From positions 124,001 to 188,000 of the forward strand of contig NZ_JAFBBR010000001.1 in NCBI RefSeq assembly GCF_016907295.1: DNA of 64,000 nt, given 5' to 3'. The position numbers and the translations under genes were made by a program. The notes below the pieces were generated by a model. That model was given only the letters and a program-made list of their open reading frames with translations, ran no database searches and had not been told where the DNA came from. The DNA comes from Microbacterium dextranolyticum. Lineage in GTDB: Bacteria > Actinomycetota > Actinomycetes > Actinomycetales > Microbacteriaceae. This document shows positions 20,331 to 28,087 of the stretch, piece after piece (within the stretch, counting starts at the first letter, position 1; every line of letters starts with the position of its first letter).

Positions 20331-21536
20331 TCATCGCAGAACCGCGCCGAGGATGCCGGCGAACGCCCCCATCTGCGTCAGCACGAACAGCAGCAGCACG
20401 CCCGCGCCGAGCACGATGAACCGCCACGGCACGCCCTGACGCAGGCGACGCCCGGGAGCGGCGACGCCCGGAGGGCGCAGCGCGGCCGTCGGAGCGGCGA
20501 ACGGCAGGCCGACACTCACGGGAATCCCTGCCCCCGCCGGGTCGGAGGGCGCTCCCGCGACCATCGACGACACCTCGCGCACCTCGCGCGCCCCACTGTC
20601 GAGCCGATCGTCTCGCCATCGCTCCCACTGCGCGAGCTTGTCGAGGATCGCGCGCACAACGGAGAACAGCCACGCCCACGTCGCCGGATCGACGGTGGAC
20701 GCCTCGCGCGACGTGTAGAGGAACAACCAGTCGTCGACGATCTCGACGTCGAGCGCCGCGGCGGTGTCGATGAAGCGCGCCATCACGTCGGGCGTGAACA
20801 GGTACAGCGCGTCGCGCTCGTACCCCGCCGGGCAGTACAGGGTGAAGTAGCGGTCGAAGTCTCCTTCGAGGCCGAGGCGTTGATGGCGGTCGAAGGATGC
20901 CGGCAGGTTCGACCCGAACACGCTGTTGTTGCCGGTGGCATCCAACACGATGTGCGGCAGCGGGGTTGCAAGCTTCACGGCGACGTAGCCCCACGTCGAG
21001 GTCGTCTCGTTCTTGCCCGACCCCGTCTTGTAGGAGTAGTTGGCGAACTCGACGAGGCGGGGGCGCTCGCCGCGCACGATGTCGGTCGCCCGTCGAGAGT
21101 GCCCGACCCCGAAGATCATGCCGGGCAGCGGCGGATCGTTCGCCTCGGGGTACCAGGTCATGCCGTTCGCCTGCGCGAACCGGTCGAGTCGGTACCAGCG
21201 TGCGCCGTTCGCGGCGCGGACGACCCGCACGACGACGAGCACGACGATCGCGAGCAGGACGAGCAGAAAGAAGAACGGCACGGCGGCGAACAGTCCACCC
21301 CCGGCGGACCGGGCCGCGCCGGCGACCACCGCGGTGATCGCGCCGAACACGGACAGGAACATCACGAGCATCACCGCGCCCAGAGTCACGGCGAGGACGA
21401 CGGCGACCGGGTTCTGCCGGGGCGCGCGGCCGGTGCGCCGAAGCTCGCGCACGTACGCGCGGGCGGTCGCCCGATCGACGGGCTCGGTGAGTGGCCGGGC
21501 GTCGAACGGCACGGAGGGCGTCGAAGGAGCGCTCAT
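20331..21536 (-). CDS. Membrane protein of unknown function
   Basis: The 401-residue protein has two N-terminal helices (about 44-72 and 84-107), a cytoplasmic or external soluble domain (about 108-290), a Pro/Ala linker and one C-terminal helix (about 374-395). The soluble domain contains RLDRFAQANGMTWYP and NSVFGSNLPASFDRHQRLGLEGDFDRYFTLYCP, a pattern I associate with uncharacterised Microbacteriaceae membrane proteins. No enzyme motif is visible. It is convergent with the TMEM175 gene and divergent from the rpsF operon. Confidence 0.75.
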   Translation of the reverse strand: MSAPSTPSVPFDARPLTEPVDRATARAYVRELRRTGRAPRQNPVAVVLAVTLGAVMLVMFLSVFGAITAVVAGAARSAGGGLFAAVPFFFLLVLLAIVVLVVVRVVRAANGARWYRLDRFAQANGMTWYPEANDPPLPGMIFGVGHSRRATDIVRGERPRLVEFANYSYKTGSGKNETTSTWGYVAVKLATPLPHIVLDATGNNSVFGSNLPASFDRHQRLGLEGDFDRYFTLYCPAGYERDALYLFTPDVMARFIDTAAALDVEIVDDWLFLYTSREASTVDPATWAWLFSVVRAILDKLAQWERWRDDRLDSGAREVREVSSMVAGAPSDPAGAGIPVSVGLPFAAPTAALRPPGVAAPGRRLRQGVPWRFIVLGAGVLLLFVLTQMGAFAGILGAVLR

Positions 21537-21674
21537 GCCGCCACGCTACGACGTCAGCGTGCGGATGACGAGACGACTCCGGTGAGGATGCTCGCACCGG
21601 AGACCAGCACGGCGAGTGCCGGCGGTACGAGGACTGAGTCGGAGAGGTCCTTTCATTCGGTCACGCCCACAGGA

Positions 21675-21704
21675 TTGGTCCGGGCGGTCCGGCTCGGGTA
21701 GACT
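21675..21704 (+). promoter_or_regulatory. Promoter of the rpsF–ssb–rpsR–rplI operon
   Basis: TTGGTC (21675-21680) and TAGACT (21699-21704) are spaced 18 bp, a good actinobacterial housekeeping promoter. It leaves a leader of about 105 nt before rpsF. Confidence 0.65.
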
Positions 21705-21769
21705 GTTGTGGTTGTCCGTCTGCCTGCACCGGTTCCGGTGTGTGCTCGGACACGTGCATCAACCCTCCT

Positions 21770-21792
21770 GATGCCGGGAAATGCCCGGCATC
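21770..21792 (+). promoter_or_regulatory. Leader hairpin before rpsF
   Basis: GATGCCGGG (21770-21778) and CCCGGCATC (21784-21792) form a perfect 9-bp stem with a 5-nt loop just before the AAGGAGG ribosome site. In many bacteria the bS6–bS18 complex represses this operon through its leader RNA; whether this hairpin is that element is an inference. Confidence 0.5.
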
Positions 21793-21818
21793 CGTTCTAG
21801 TCCGAAGGAGGTGGGTTA

Positions 21819-22184
21819 GTGACGCACTCATACCAGTACGAGCTCATGGTCATCCTCGACCCCGAGATCGACGAGCGTCAGGTCGCCCCCAAGCTCGACG
21901 GGTTCCTCAAGGTCATCACCGCAGATGGTGGCTCTATCGAGAACGTCGACGTCTGGGGCAAGCGCCGCCTGGCATACGAGATCCAGAAGAAGAACGAGGG
22001 CATCTACGCCGTCGTCAACTTCACCGCCACCAGCGCCGCCACGCAGGAGCTCGACCGTCAGCTGAAGCTGAACGAGCAGATCATGCGCACCAAGGTCCTC
22101 CGTGCCGAGGAGGCGATCGCTCAGGTCGCCGCCGAGAAGGAGCGTGCCGAGGCCAAGGCAGCCCGCAAGGCAGCGAAGGCGTAA
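21819..22184 (+). CDS. rpsF: Small ribosomal subunit protein bS6
   Basis: The protein has 121 residues and starts at GTG after a strong GAAGGAGG site. [20 protein letters not shown] and the segment [24 protein letters not shown] are the standard bS6 sequence. The C-terminal tail is Ala/Lys-rich. bS6 binds bS18 on the 30S platform, and both genes are in this operon. Confidence 0.97.
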   Translation: MTHSYQYELMVILDPEIDERQVAPKLDGFLKVITADGGSIENVDVWGKRRLAYEIQKKNEGIYAVVNFTATSAATQELDRQLKLNEQIMRTKVLRAEEAIAQVAAEKERAEAKAARKAAKA

Positions 22185-22190
22185 CGGACG

Positions 22191-22703
22191 ATGGCCGGCG
22201 AGACGATCATCACCGTCGTGGGAAACCTCACGGCAGACCCCGAGCTGCGGTACACGCAGAACGGCCTGCCCGTCGCGAACTTCACGATCGCGTCGACGCC
22301 GCGCAACTTCGACCGTCAGGCCAATGAGTGGAAGGACGGCGAAGCGCTGTTCCTCCGCGCATCGGTGTGGCGCGAGTTCGCCGAGCACGTCGCGGGGTCG
22401 CTGACCAAGGGCATGCGGGTCATCGCGACCGGCCGCCTGAAGCAGCGCTCCTACCAGGACCGCGAGGGCAACAACCGCACCGCGATCGAGCTGGAGGTCG
22501 ACGAGATCGGCCCCTCGCTCCGGTACGCGACGGCGCAGGTCACCCGCGCCGCATCGGGTTCCGGCGGTGGCGGCAGCTTCGGCGGCGGCCAGCAGGCTCG
22601 CCCGCAGGTGCAGCAGCAGGAGGAGCCGTGGGCGACCCCCGGTTCCGCCGCTCCGGACGCGTGGAGCGCTCCGGGCTCGTACGGCGACGACACACCGTTC
22701 TGA
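22191..22703 (+). CDS. ssb: Single-stranded DNA-binding protein
   Basis: The protein has 170 residues. The N-terminal OB fold starts [20 protein letters not shown] and includes [18 protein letters not shown] and [20 protein letters not shown]. The Gly/Gln/Pro-rich disordered tail ends in the acidic tip DDTPF that docks partner proteins. It protects single-stranded DNA during replication, repair and recombination. It lies 6 bp after rpsF in the conserved rpsF–ssb–rpsR order. Confidence 0.97.
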   Translation: MAGETIITVVGNLTADPELRYTQNGLPVANFTIASTPRNFDRQANEWKDGEALFLRASVWREFAEHVAGSLTKGMRVIATGRLKQRSYQDREGNNRTAIELEVDEIGPSLRYATAQVTRAASGSGGGGSFGGGQQARPQVQQQEEPWATPGSAAPDAWSAPGSYGDDTPF

Positions 22704-22771
22704 TCCCCTCGGGCTCAGGAACCACAGAGATTCCGGATGCTCCGGCATCCGTTCACACGTAAGGGAAAACA

Positions 22772-23026
22772 ATGGCTGGAAAGGCTACCGGCGATCGCCG
22801 CAAGCCGCGGAAGGGCGCGAAGAACGCTGCTCCCGCGAAGGCGATCCGCGTCGGCGTCATCGATTACAAGGATGTCGCGACGCTTCGCAAGTTCATCTCG
22901 GAGCGCGGCAAGATCCGTGCCCGTCGTATCACCGGTGTCTCGGTGCAGGAGCAGCGTCTGATCGCCAAGGCGATCAAGAACGCGCGCGAAATGGCGCTCC
23001 TGCCTTACGCCGGCGCTGGCCGCTAA
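22772..23026 (+). CDS. rpsR: Small ribosomal subunit protein bS18
   Basis: The protein has 84 residues. The core [25 protein letters not shown] and the end [13 protein letters not shown] match bS18. The sequence has no cysteines, so it is the zinc-independent (C-minus) form. It is preceded by GTAAGGGAAA and followed by rplI after 12 bp. Confidence 0.97.
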   Translation: MAGKATGDRRKPRKGAKNAAPAKAIRVGVIDYKDVATLRKFISERGKIRARRITGVSVQEQRLIAKAIKNAREMALLPYAGAGR

Positions 23027-23038
23027 GGAGCACCCATC

Positions 23039-23491
23039 ATGGCAAAGCTGATTCTCACGAACGAGGTTGCCGGGCTCGGAAGCGCCGGCGACGTCATCGA
23101 GGTCAAGAACGGGTACGCCCGCAACTACCTCATCCCCCAGGGCTTCGCCGTGGCGTGGACCCGCGGTGGCGAGAAGCAGGTGGCGTCCATCCGCGCCGCC
23201 CGTGACGCCCGCGCGATCCACGTGCACGAAGAGGCCGTGGCGCTCAAGGACGCCCTCGAGGCGGCCAAGGTCAAGCTCACCGTCAAGGCCGGCAAGGAAG
23301 GTCGCCTCTTCGGCGCCGTCAAGCCCGCCGATGTGGCCGACGCCGTGCAGGCGGCCGGTCTGGGTGACCTCGACAAGCGCAAGATCCACATCACCGCGCC
23401 GATCAAGGCCGTGGGCGAGCACGAGGCGACCGTTCGCCTGCGTGACGACCTCACCGCCGTCATCACCCTGCAGGTGGTCGCCGCGAAGTAA
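23039..23491 (+). CDS. rplI: Large ribosomal subunit protein bL9
   Basis: The 150-residue protein starts [20 protein letters not shown]. The N-terminal globular domain holds the conserved [14 protein letters not shown], followed by the long connecting helix and the C-terminal domain ([16 protein letters not shown]). It is the last gene of the operon and ends at a strong terminator. Confidence 0.97.
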   Translation: MAKLILTNEVAGLGSAGDVIEVKNGYARNYLIPQGFAVAWTRGGEKQVASIRAARDARAIHVHEEAVALKDALEAAKVKLTVKAGKEGRLFGAVKPADVADAVQAAGLGDLDKRKIHITAPIKAVGEHEATVRLRDDLTAVITLQVVAAK

Positions 23492-23507
23492 TTCGCTGCG
23501 CGCACGG

Positions 23508-23542
23508 ATGCCGCGACTCGTCCTTCGGGACGGTCGCGGCAT
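23508..23542 (+). terminator. UUCG-loop terminator after rplI
   Basis: ATGCCGCGAC (23508-23517) pairs with GTCGCGGCAT (23533-23542), and CGTCC (23519-23523) with GGACG (23528-23532), across a TTCG tetraloop; T23518 is bulged. It sits 16 bp after the rplI stop and separates it from the convergent repeat-protein gene. Confidence 0.9.
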
Positions 23543-23607
23543 TCGTCATTTCCGCGGACGTGGGGGTGCCGGCTCCAGGCACGTCACCGGCACCCCCGTG
23601 CCGGGGC

Positions 23608-25041
23608 TCACTCGATGCGCGAGCGACGACGGAGCGTCAGCATCACCCCCAGCAGGATCGCCACCGCCGCTGCGGCCAGCGGAAGGTAGTTCAGCGCGCC
23701 ACCCGTCTGCGCGAGCGAGGCCGCCGGCATGGCCGCGGACGCCGCCGAAGTGCCGACCGTCACGACGTGCGTGCCGGAGGTCGAGCCGCTGGGACCGGTC
23801 GGGCCCGTCGGACCGGTGGGACCGGTGGGACCGGTGGGACCCGTCGGACCGGTCGGGTTCGTGGGGTTGGTCGGGTTGGTCGGGTTCGTCGGGTTCGGGG
23901 GGTTGGTCGGGTTGGTCGGGTTCGACGGACCGGTCGTCGGGTTCGTCGTGGTGGAGTCGCCGATGACCGAGACGGCGTTGCCGGCGACCGTGATCGGAGC
24001 GCTGATCGGTGCGATCAGCTGGGTGCCGCCGAGGATGCTGCCCGCGCCGTTCGTGACCGCGGTGATCGCGCCGCCGTTGTGTCCTGCGCCGCCGGTCGTG
24101 GCGGCTCCGGTCGAGGTGGCGTCGCCGATGACCGAAAGCGCGTTGCCGGCGATCGTGATCGGCGCGGTGATCGGTGCGATGACCTGGGTGCCGCCGAGGA
24201 TGCTGTCCCCACCGGTCGTGGTCGCGTCGATGCCGCCGGTGCCGGTGCCGGTGCCGGCGCCTGCACCGTTGCCGGTGGTGGTTGTGGCGTCGGTGGAGGT
24301 GGCGTCGCCGATGACCGACACGGCGTTGCCGGCGATCGTCACGGGCACGTGGACGGGTGCGATCACCTGGGTGCCGCCGAGGATGCTGTCCTCGCCGGTT
24401 GTGGTCGCGTCGATGCCGCCGGCGCCTGCACCGGTGCCGGTGCCGGTGCCGGTGCCGGTCGTCGTTGTGGCTCCGGTCGAGGTGGCGTCGCCGATGACCG
24501 ATACGGCGTTGCCGGCGATCGTCACGGGCACGTGGACGGGTGCGATGACCTGGGTGCCGCCGAGGATGCTGTCCTCACCGCTGGTGACGGCGTCGACGGC
24601 CGGGGCGGCCGCCTCGGACGTCGGAGCGGATACGGTGGCAGGCTCTGCGGATGCCTCGGCCGGTGTGGTGGTCGTGGCATCCGTCGACGTCGCGTCGCCG
24701 AGCACCGAGACGGCGTTGCCGCCCACGGTGACCGGCAGCGAGACGCTGATCAGCGCCTGCGAGCCCGACCCGATGCCGTCGTCTCCGCTGGTGGAGATCG
24801 TCGGCAGCGGAGCCTCGGCCGGTGCGGTGGTCGTGGCATCCGTCGACGTCGCGTCGCCCAGCACCGAGACGGCGTTGCCGGCAACGGTGACGGGAGCGTC
24901 GATCGAGATGAGGGCCTGCGTGCCCGACAGCAGGCCGTCGTGACCGGTGGTCTCGGCCGCCTGGGCGACCGTAGCGCCGAGCAGGGTGATCCCGCCGGCG
25001 ACGAGCGTGCCCCACAGGGCGCGCGAAACGATGGTGTTCAT
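23608..25041 (-). CDS. Wall-anchored chaplin-like repeat protein
   Basis: The protein has 477 residues, with the ATG set by AAGGAGAC. It has a signal peptide (about 1-28, ending AQA) and then six repeats of about 45-65 residues, each with a core like SILGGTQVIAPVHVPVTIAG followed by NAVSVIGDATST. The GNAVSV.G core resembles the chaplin domain of Streptomyces aerial-hyphae proteins, but the paired cysteines of chaplins are absent. A NPTNPT and then GPTGPT collagen-like stalk follows. The end is the sortase-type signal LAQTG, a hydrophobic helix and RRRSRIE. It is probably a surface-exposed, amyloid- or adhesion-type wall protein. Transcription is convergent with rplI. Confidence 0.8.
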   Translation of the reverse strand: MNTIVSRALWGTLVAGGITLLGATVAQAAETTGHDGLLSGTQALISIDAPVTVAGNAVSVLGDATSTDATTTAPAEAPLPTISTSGDDGIGSGSQALISVSLPVTVGGNAVSVLGDATSTDATTTTPAEASAEPATVSAPTSEAAAPAVDAVTSGEDSILGGTQVIAPVHVPVTIAGNAVSVIGDATSTGATTTTGTGTGTGTGAGAGGIDATTTGEDSILGGTQVIAPVHVPVTIAGNAVSVIGDATSTDATTTTGNGAGAGTGTGTGGIDATTTGGDSILGGTQVIAPITAPITIAGNALSVIGDATSTGAATTGGAGHNGGAITAVTNGAGSILGGTQLIAPISAPITVAGNAVSVIGDSTTTNPTTGPSNPTNPTNPPNPTNPTNPTNPTNPTGPTGPTGPTGPTGPTGPTGPSGSTSGTHVVTVGTSAASAAMPAASLAQTGGALNYLPLAAAAVAILLGVMLTLRRRSRIE

Positions 25042-25121
25042 GATGTCTCCTTGACTGAGGGTGTGGGTGCGCGCCGCGGCGCGCGGGTGGATGCATGCCG
25101 CCTGAGGCGGCCGCACCCCCG

Positions 25122-26063
25122 TCAGTCGGGTGAGACGTCGGTGCCGAGGATCGGCGCAGGGAGGGCGGAGTCGTCTCCCGGACGGCCACGGCGCACCCAG
25201 GCACGGTGTGCGGCGAGAAGTCCGAAGGCGAGCACGGCGCTCGCTCCGAGCGCGATCGATGACGCGGAAGAGAAGAAGACCGAAGAGTCGGGCGCAGGGC
25301 CGAACGGATGCCACGGCGCAGGCGCCGCGGGGCCCGCCGGGAACACGGCGGATGCGGCCTCGCTAGTCGCCCCGGCGATGCCGATCACCTCGGTGAGAGC
25401 CGGAACGAAGAGGACTGCCCCCGATCCCGACGCCGCCACCATGGCGATCGACGGGCTGACCGCGAGCGGCGTCATGCCGTCGGCGGAGGAGGATCCGGGA
25501 GTCGACGCCGCTGCGGCGCCGTGTCCGGACGTCGTGACCGAGGGCGCCGCGGGGGTGGTCGTCACCGGCGTGACGGCCGGCTGCAGACGAGCGATCACCG
25601 GGTCGACGACGGGTGCGACGGCATCCGTCACGGGGCGGACCGCGTCGATCACCGGGGCGACGACGGGTGCGAGCGGAGCCACCACGTCGCCGACGGCATC
25701 GGTCACAGGAGCGACCACGGGGGCCAGTGGCTCGAGCACGGCGTCGGTGACCGGGGTCACCGCGTCCACGACGGGTGCCACCGTGTCGGCGACGGGCTGC
25801 ACGACGTCGGCGACGGGCTGTACGACGGGTGCGACCACGTCGGCGACCGGCTGGAGGACGGGGGTGGTCAGCTCAGCAACGGGGGCGGTGACCTGCGAGA
25901 CCAGGGAGCCGAGGGGGTTGCGGTCTTCGTCGGAGGCATGCGCCGACGGCGCGCCGATCACGAGCGAGAGGAGGAACCAGACGAATGCGGCACCGATCCC
26001 CGCGATGGTCAAGGCGAGCAGCCTCGATGAGCCGAGGGTCGCGCCGGTTGCGTTCGTGTCCAC
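25122..26063 (-). CDS. Secreted/membrane protein with PVxDxV repeats
   Basis: This 313-residue protein has an N-terminal hydrophobic segment (about 15-44, ending SAHAS) that acts as signal or anchor. Residues about 50-170 are a run of 4-to-11-residue PVADVV, PVVDAV and PVTDAV units, predicted as an elongated helical or coiled rod. A Ser/Ala-rich region follows, then two hydrophobic segments (about 215-240 and 265-285) and a basic end. No family is recognised. It lies 80 bp upstream of the chaplin-like gene on the same strand, so both are probably expressed together and act at the cell surface. Confidence 0.7.
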   Translation of the reverse strand: MDTNATGATLGSSRLLALTIAGIGAAFVWFLLSLVIGAPSAHASDEDRNPLGSLVSQVTAPVAELTTPVLQPVADVVAPVVQPVADVVQPVADTVAPVVDAVTPVTDAVLEPLAPVVAPVTDAVGDVVAPLAPVVAPVIDAVRPVTDAVAPVVDPVIARLQPAVTPVTTTPAAPSVTTSGHGAAAASTPGSSSADGMTPLAVSPSIAMVAASGSGAVLFVPALTEVIGIAGATSEAASAVFPAGPAAPAPWHPFGPAPDSSVFFSSASSIALGASAVLAFGLLAAHRAWVRRGRPGDDSALPAPILGTDVSPD

Positions 26064-26331
26064 AATTCACCTCCCACGACGAATGTCGGATGCCGGCTCT
26101 CGCCGACACATGGAGTGCCTGGTGCACCGACGATACCGCCGTGATCCGCGTGCGTCCACACCCTCACCGGAACGACAAGTCATGGTGGACCGCCCGAAGC
26201 GGGTCTGTCGGCGCGACACGCAAGGGTCCGGTGCCGACTTGACAAACGTGTCTTCGTAAGCCTTCTTCCCCCAGGTTCTCCCCAGGTCGTCGGTGGAAGG
26301 TCAACCTTCAACCAACACTTCAATCACATTG

Positions 26332-26474
26332 TTCATCCACAGGCTGTGGGATCATAAACGCCTGGTCAAAAGCATCATTCCATTCTCTTGCGTCGGCGTG
26401 TTGCCGAGCTTTCCACAGGTTCCATACACAGGCATCCCGGCGTTTCTCCCGCACTCTCCACAGAGTTATCCACA
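26332..26474. promoter_or_regulatory. DnaA-box-like cluster upstream of dnaB
   Basis: TTATCCACA (26466-26474) matches the DnaA box exactly. TTCATCCACA (26332-26341) and TTTCCACA (26410-26417) are close variants, and more CCACAG copies lie nearby. The 26064-26561 spacer is clearly richer in A and T than its surroundings and has no gene. It probably holds the dnaB promoter; DnaA control is an inference. Confidence 0.45.
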
Positions 26475-26561
26475 GGCCGGTTTGCGGGTGTCGGAGGGCG
26501 TGCCTAGCGTTGCGTGTGGCTCGGAGGGGCGGGCCGAGGCGACGGGTGAGGAAGGCGATGC

Positions 26562-27941
26562 ATGTCGATTGCGGACATCTCTGAGGAGCGCCTCGGTGGC
26601 ATCCCCAACCGGAGTAACGAGCGCACCCCGCCGCACGACGTTCTCGCTGAGCAGAGCACGCTGGGGGGCATGCTGCTGTCGGCGGATGCCGTCGCCGATG
26701 TCGTCGAGTCGCTGCGCGGCACCGACTTCTACGTGCCCAAGCACGAGCTGATCTTCGAGGCAATCCTCAACCTCTATTCGCACGGCGAGCCCACCGACGT
26801 CGTCGCCGTCACCGACGAGCTCATCAAGACAGGCGACCTGCTGCGCTCGGGCGGAGCCGACTACCTGCACTCGCTGACCTCGATCGTGCCGACGGCGGCG
26901 AACTCCGCCTATTACGCGTCGATCGTGCACGAGCGGGCATTGCTGCGCCGCCTCGTCGAGGCCGGCACCCGCATCGTGCAGATGGGCTACAACGGCCAGG
27001 GTGAGGCGCTCGACCTCGTCAACAACGCGCAGGCCGAGATCTACTCGGTCACCGGCGCCGAGCAGGCCGAAGACTACGTCGCCCTCGAGGTCGCCGTCGG
27101 CGCCGCGATCGAGGAGATCGAGGCGGCCCGCGGCCGCGATGGTCAGATGACCGGCATCCCCACCGGCTTCGCCGCCCTCGACCAGCTCACGAACGGGCTG
27201 CACCCGGGGCAGATGATCGTCGTCGCGGCGCGCCCCGCGATGGGTAAGTCGACGCTTGCGCTCGACTTCGCGCGCGCGGCCGCGATCAAGAACAACAAGC
27301 CGACCATCTTCTTCTCGCTCGAAATGGGCCGCAGCGAGATCGCGATGCGGCTCATGAGCGCCGAAGGCGCCGTGCCGCTGCAGTCGATGCGCAAGGGCAC
27401 CCTCGACTCGCGCGACTGGACGACGATCGCCTCCACCCGCGGTCGCATCAACGACGCGCCGCTGTACATCGACGACTCGCCGAACATGACGCTCGTCGAG
27501 ATCCGCGCGAAGTGCCGCAAGCTCAAGCAGCGCGTGGGCCTGCAGATGGTCGTCATCGACTACCTGCAGCTGATGACTTCGGGCAAGCGCGTCGAGAGTC
27601 GCCAGCAGGAGGTCTCGGAGTTCTCGCGCGCACTGAAGCTGCTCGCGAAAGAGCTGCAGGTGCCGGTCATCGCGCTGTCGCAGCTGAACCGTGGCGCCGA
27701 GCAGCGTGCCGACAAGAAGCCCGCGATCAGCGACCTGCGTGAGTCGGGCTCGATCGAGCAGGATGCCGACATCGTGATCCTGCTGCACCGCGAGGCCGCC
27801 TACGAGAAAGACAGCCCCCGCGCCGGCGAAGCCGACCTCATCGTCGCCAAGCACCGCAACGGCCCCACCGACACCGTCACTGTTGCGTTCCAGGGACACT
27901 TCTCACGGTTCACTGACATGGCTCCGGGGGACTTCGGGTAG
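26562..27941 (+). CDS. dnaB: Replicative DNA helicase DnaB
   Basis: The 459-residue helicase has the N-terminal helical domain (HDVLAEQSTLGGMLLS) and a RecA-like C-terminal domain. Walker A is ARPAMGKSTLAL (about 223-234), Walker B is MVVIDYLQLM, and the DnaB motif SQLNRGAEQRADKKPAISDLRESG and FQGHFSRF complete it. It is a hexameric ring at the replication fork and has no intein. GTGAGGAAGG precedes the ATG. The accessory region begins right after its stop codon. Confidence 0.97.
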   Translation: MSIADISEERLGGIPNRSNERTPPHDVLAEQSTLGGMLLSADAVADVVESLRGTDFYVPKHELIFEAILNLYSHGEPTDVVAVTDELIKTGDLLRSGGADYLHSLTSIVPTAANSAYYASIVHERALLRRLVEAGTRIVQMGYNGQGEALDLVNNAQAEIYSVTGAEQAEDYVALEVAVGAAIEEIEAARGRDGQMTGIPTGFAALDQLTNGLHPGQMIVVAARPAMGKSTLALDFARAAAIKNNKPTIFFSLEMGRSEIAMRLMSAEGAVPLQSMRKGTLDSRDWTTIASTRGRINDAPLYIDDSPNMTLVEIRAKCRKLKQRVGLQMVVIDYLQLMTSGKRVESRQQEVSEFSRALKLLAKELQVPVIALSQLNRGAEQRADKKPAISDLRESGSIEQDADIVILLHREAAYEKDSPRAGEADLIVAKHRNGPTDTVTVAFQGHFSRFTDMAPGDFG

Positions 27942-27977
27942 TGAAGGTTCTCGGTGAGAGTTGCGAATTCCACGACG

Positions 27978-28006
27978 GTTTTCAAACGACTTGCAAATTT
28001 GAAAAC
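27978..28006 (+). promoter_or_regulatory. Inverted repeat upstream of the protein-kinase gene
   Basis: GTTTTCAAA (27978-27986) and TTTGAAAAC (27998-28006) are perfect 9-bp arms with an 11-bp spacer, 31 bp before the original kinase start. The AT-rich composition differs sharply from dnaB and marks the start of the accessory region. An operator role is inferred. Confidence 0.5.
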
Positions 28007-28036
28007 TCATCCCCTCGGACGATGTAAGGAAAGAAC

Positions 28037-28087
28037 TTGCCAGCCGATCGCACGCTGCTCGAACGAGTCGCCATTTCCCTCTTTCCC
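28037..28087 (+). pseudogene. First 17 codons of the protein-kinase gene, cut off by the insertion sequence
   Basis: TTG at 28037 follows AAGGAAAG and reads LPADRTLLERVAISLFP up to the target duplication. Removing the insertion sequence and one copy of the duplication joins it in frame to LADEVAHLGTGG at 29522. This is therefore the original start of the kinase, which would have had about 671 residues. Confidence 0.85.
28080..28087 (+). repeat. Target-site duplication, left copy (TCTTTCCC)
   Basis: The eight bases TCTTTCCC immediately before the left end are repeated exactly after the right end at 29514. Eight base pairs is the usual ISL3 duplication length, so the insertion is intact and probably recent. 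Confidence 0.95.

Noticed and set aside
26240-26561. Replication origin
   Set aside because: Only one exact DnaA box is present and dnaA/dnaN are not adjacent; the spacer is more likely the dnaB promoter region.
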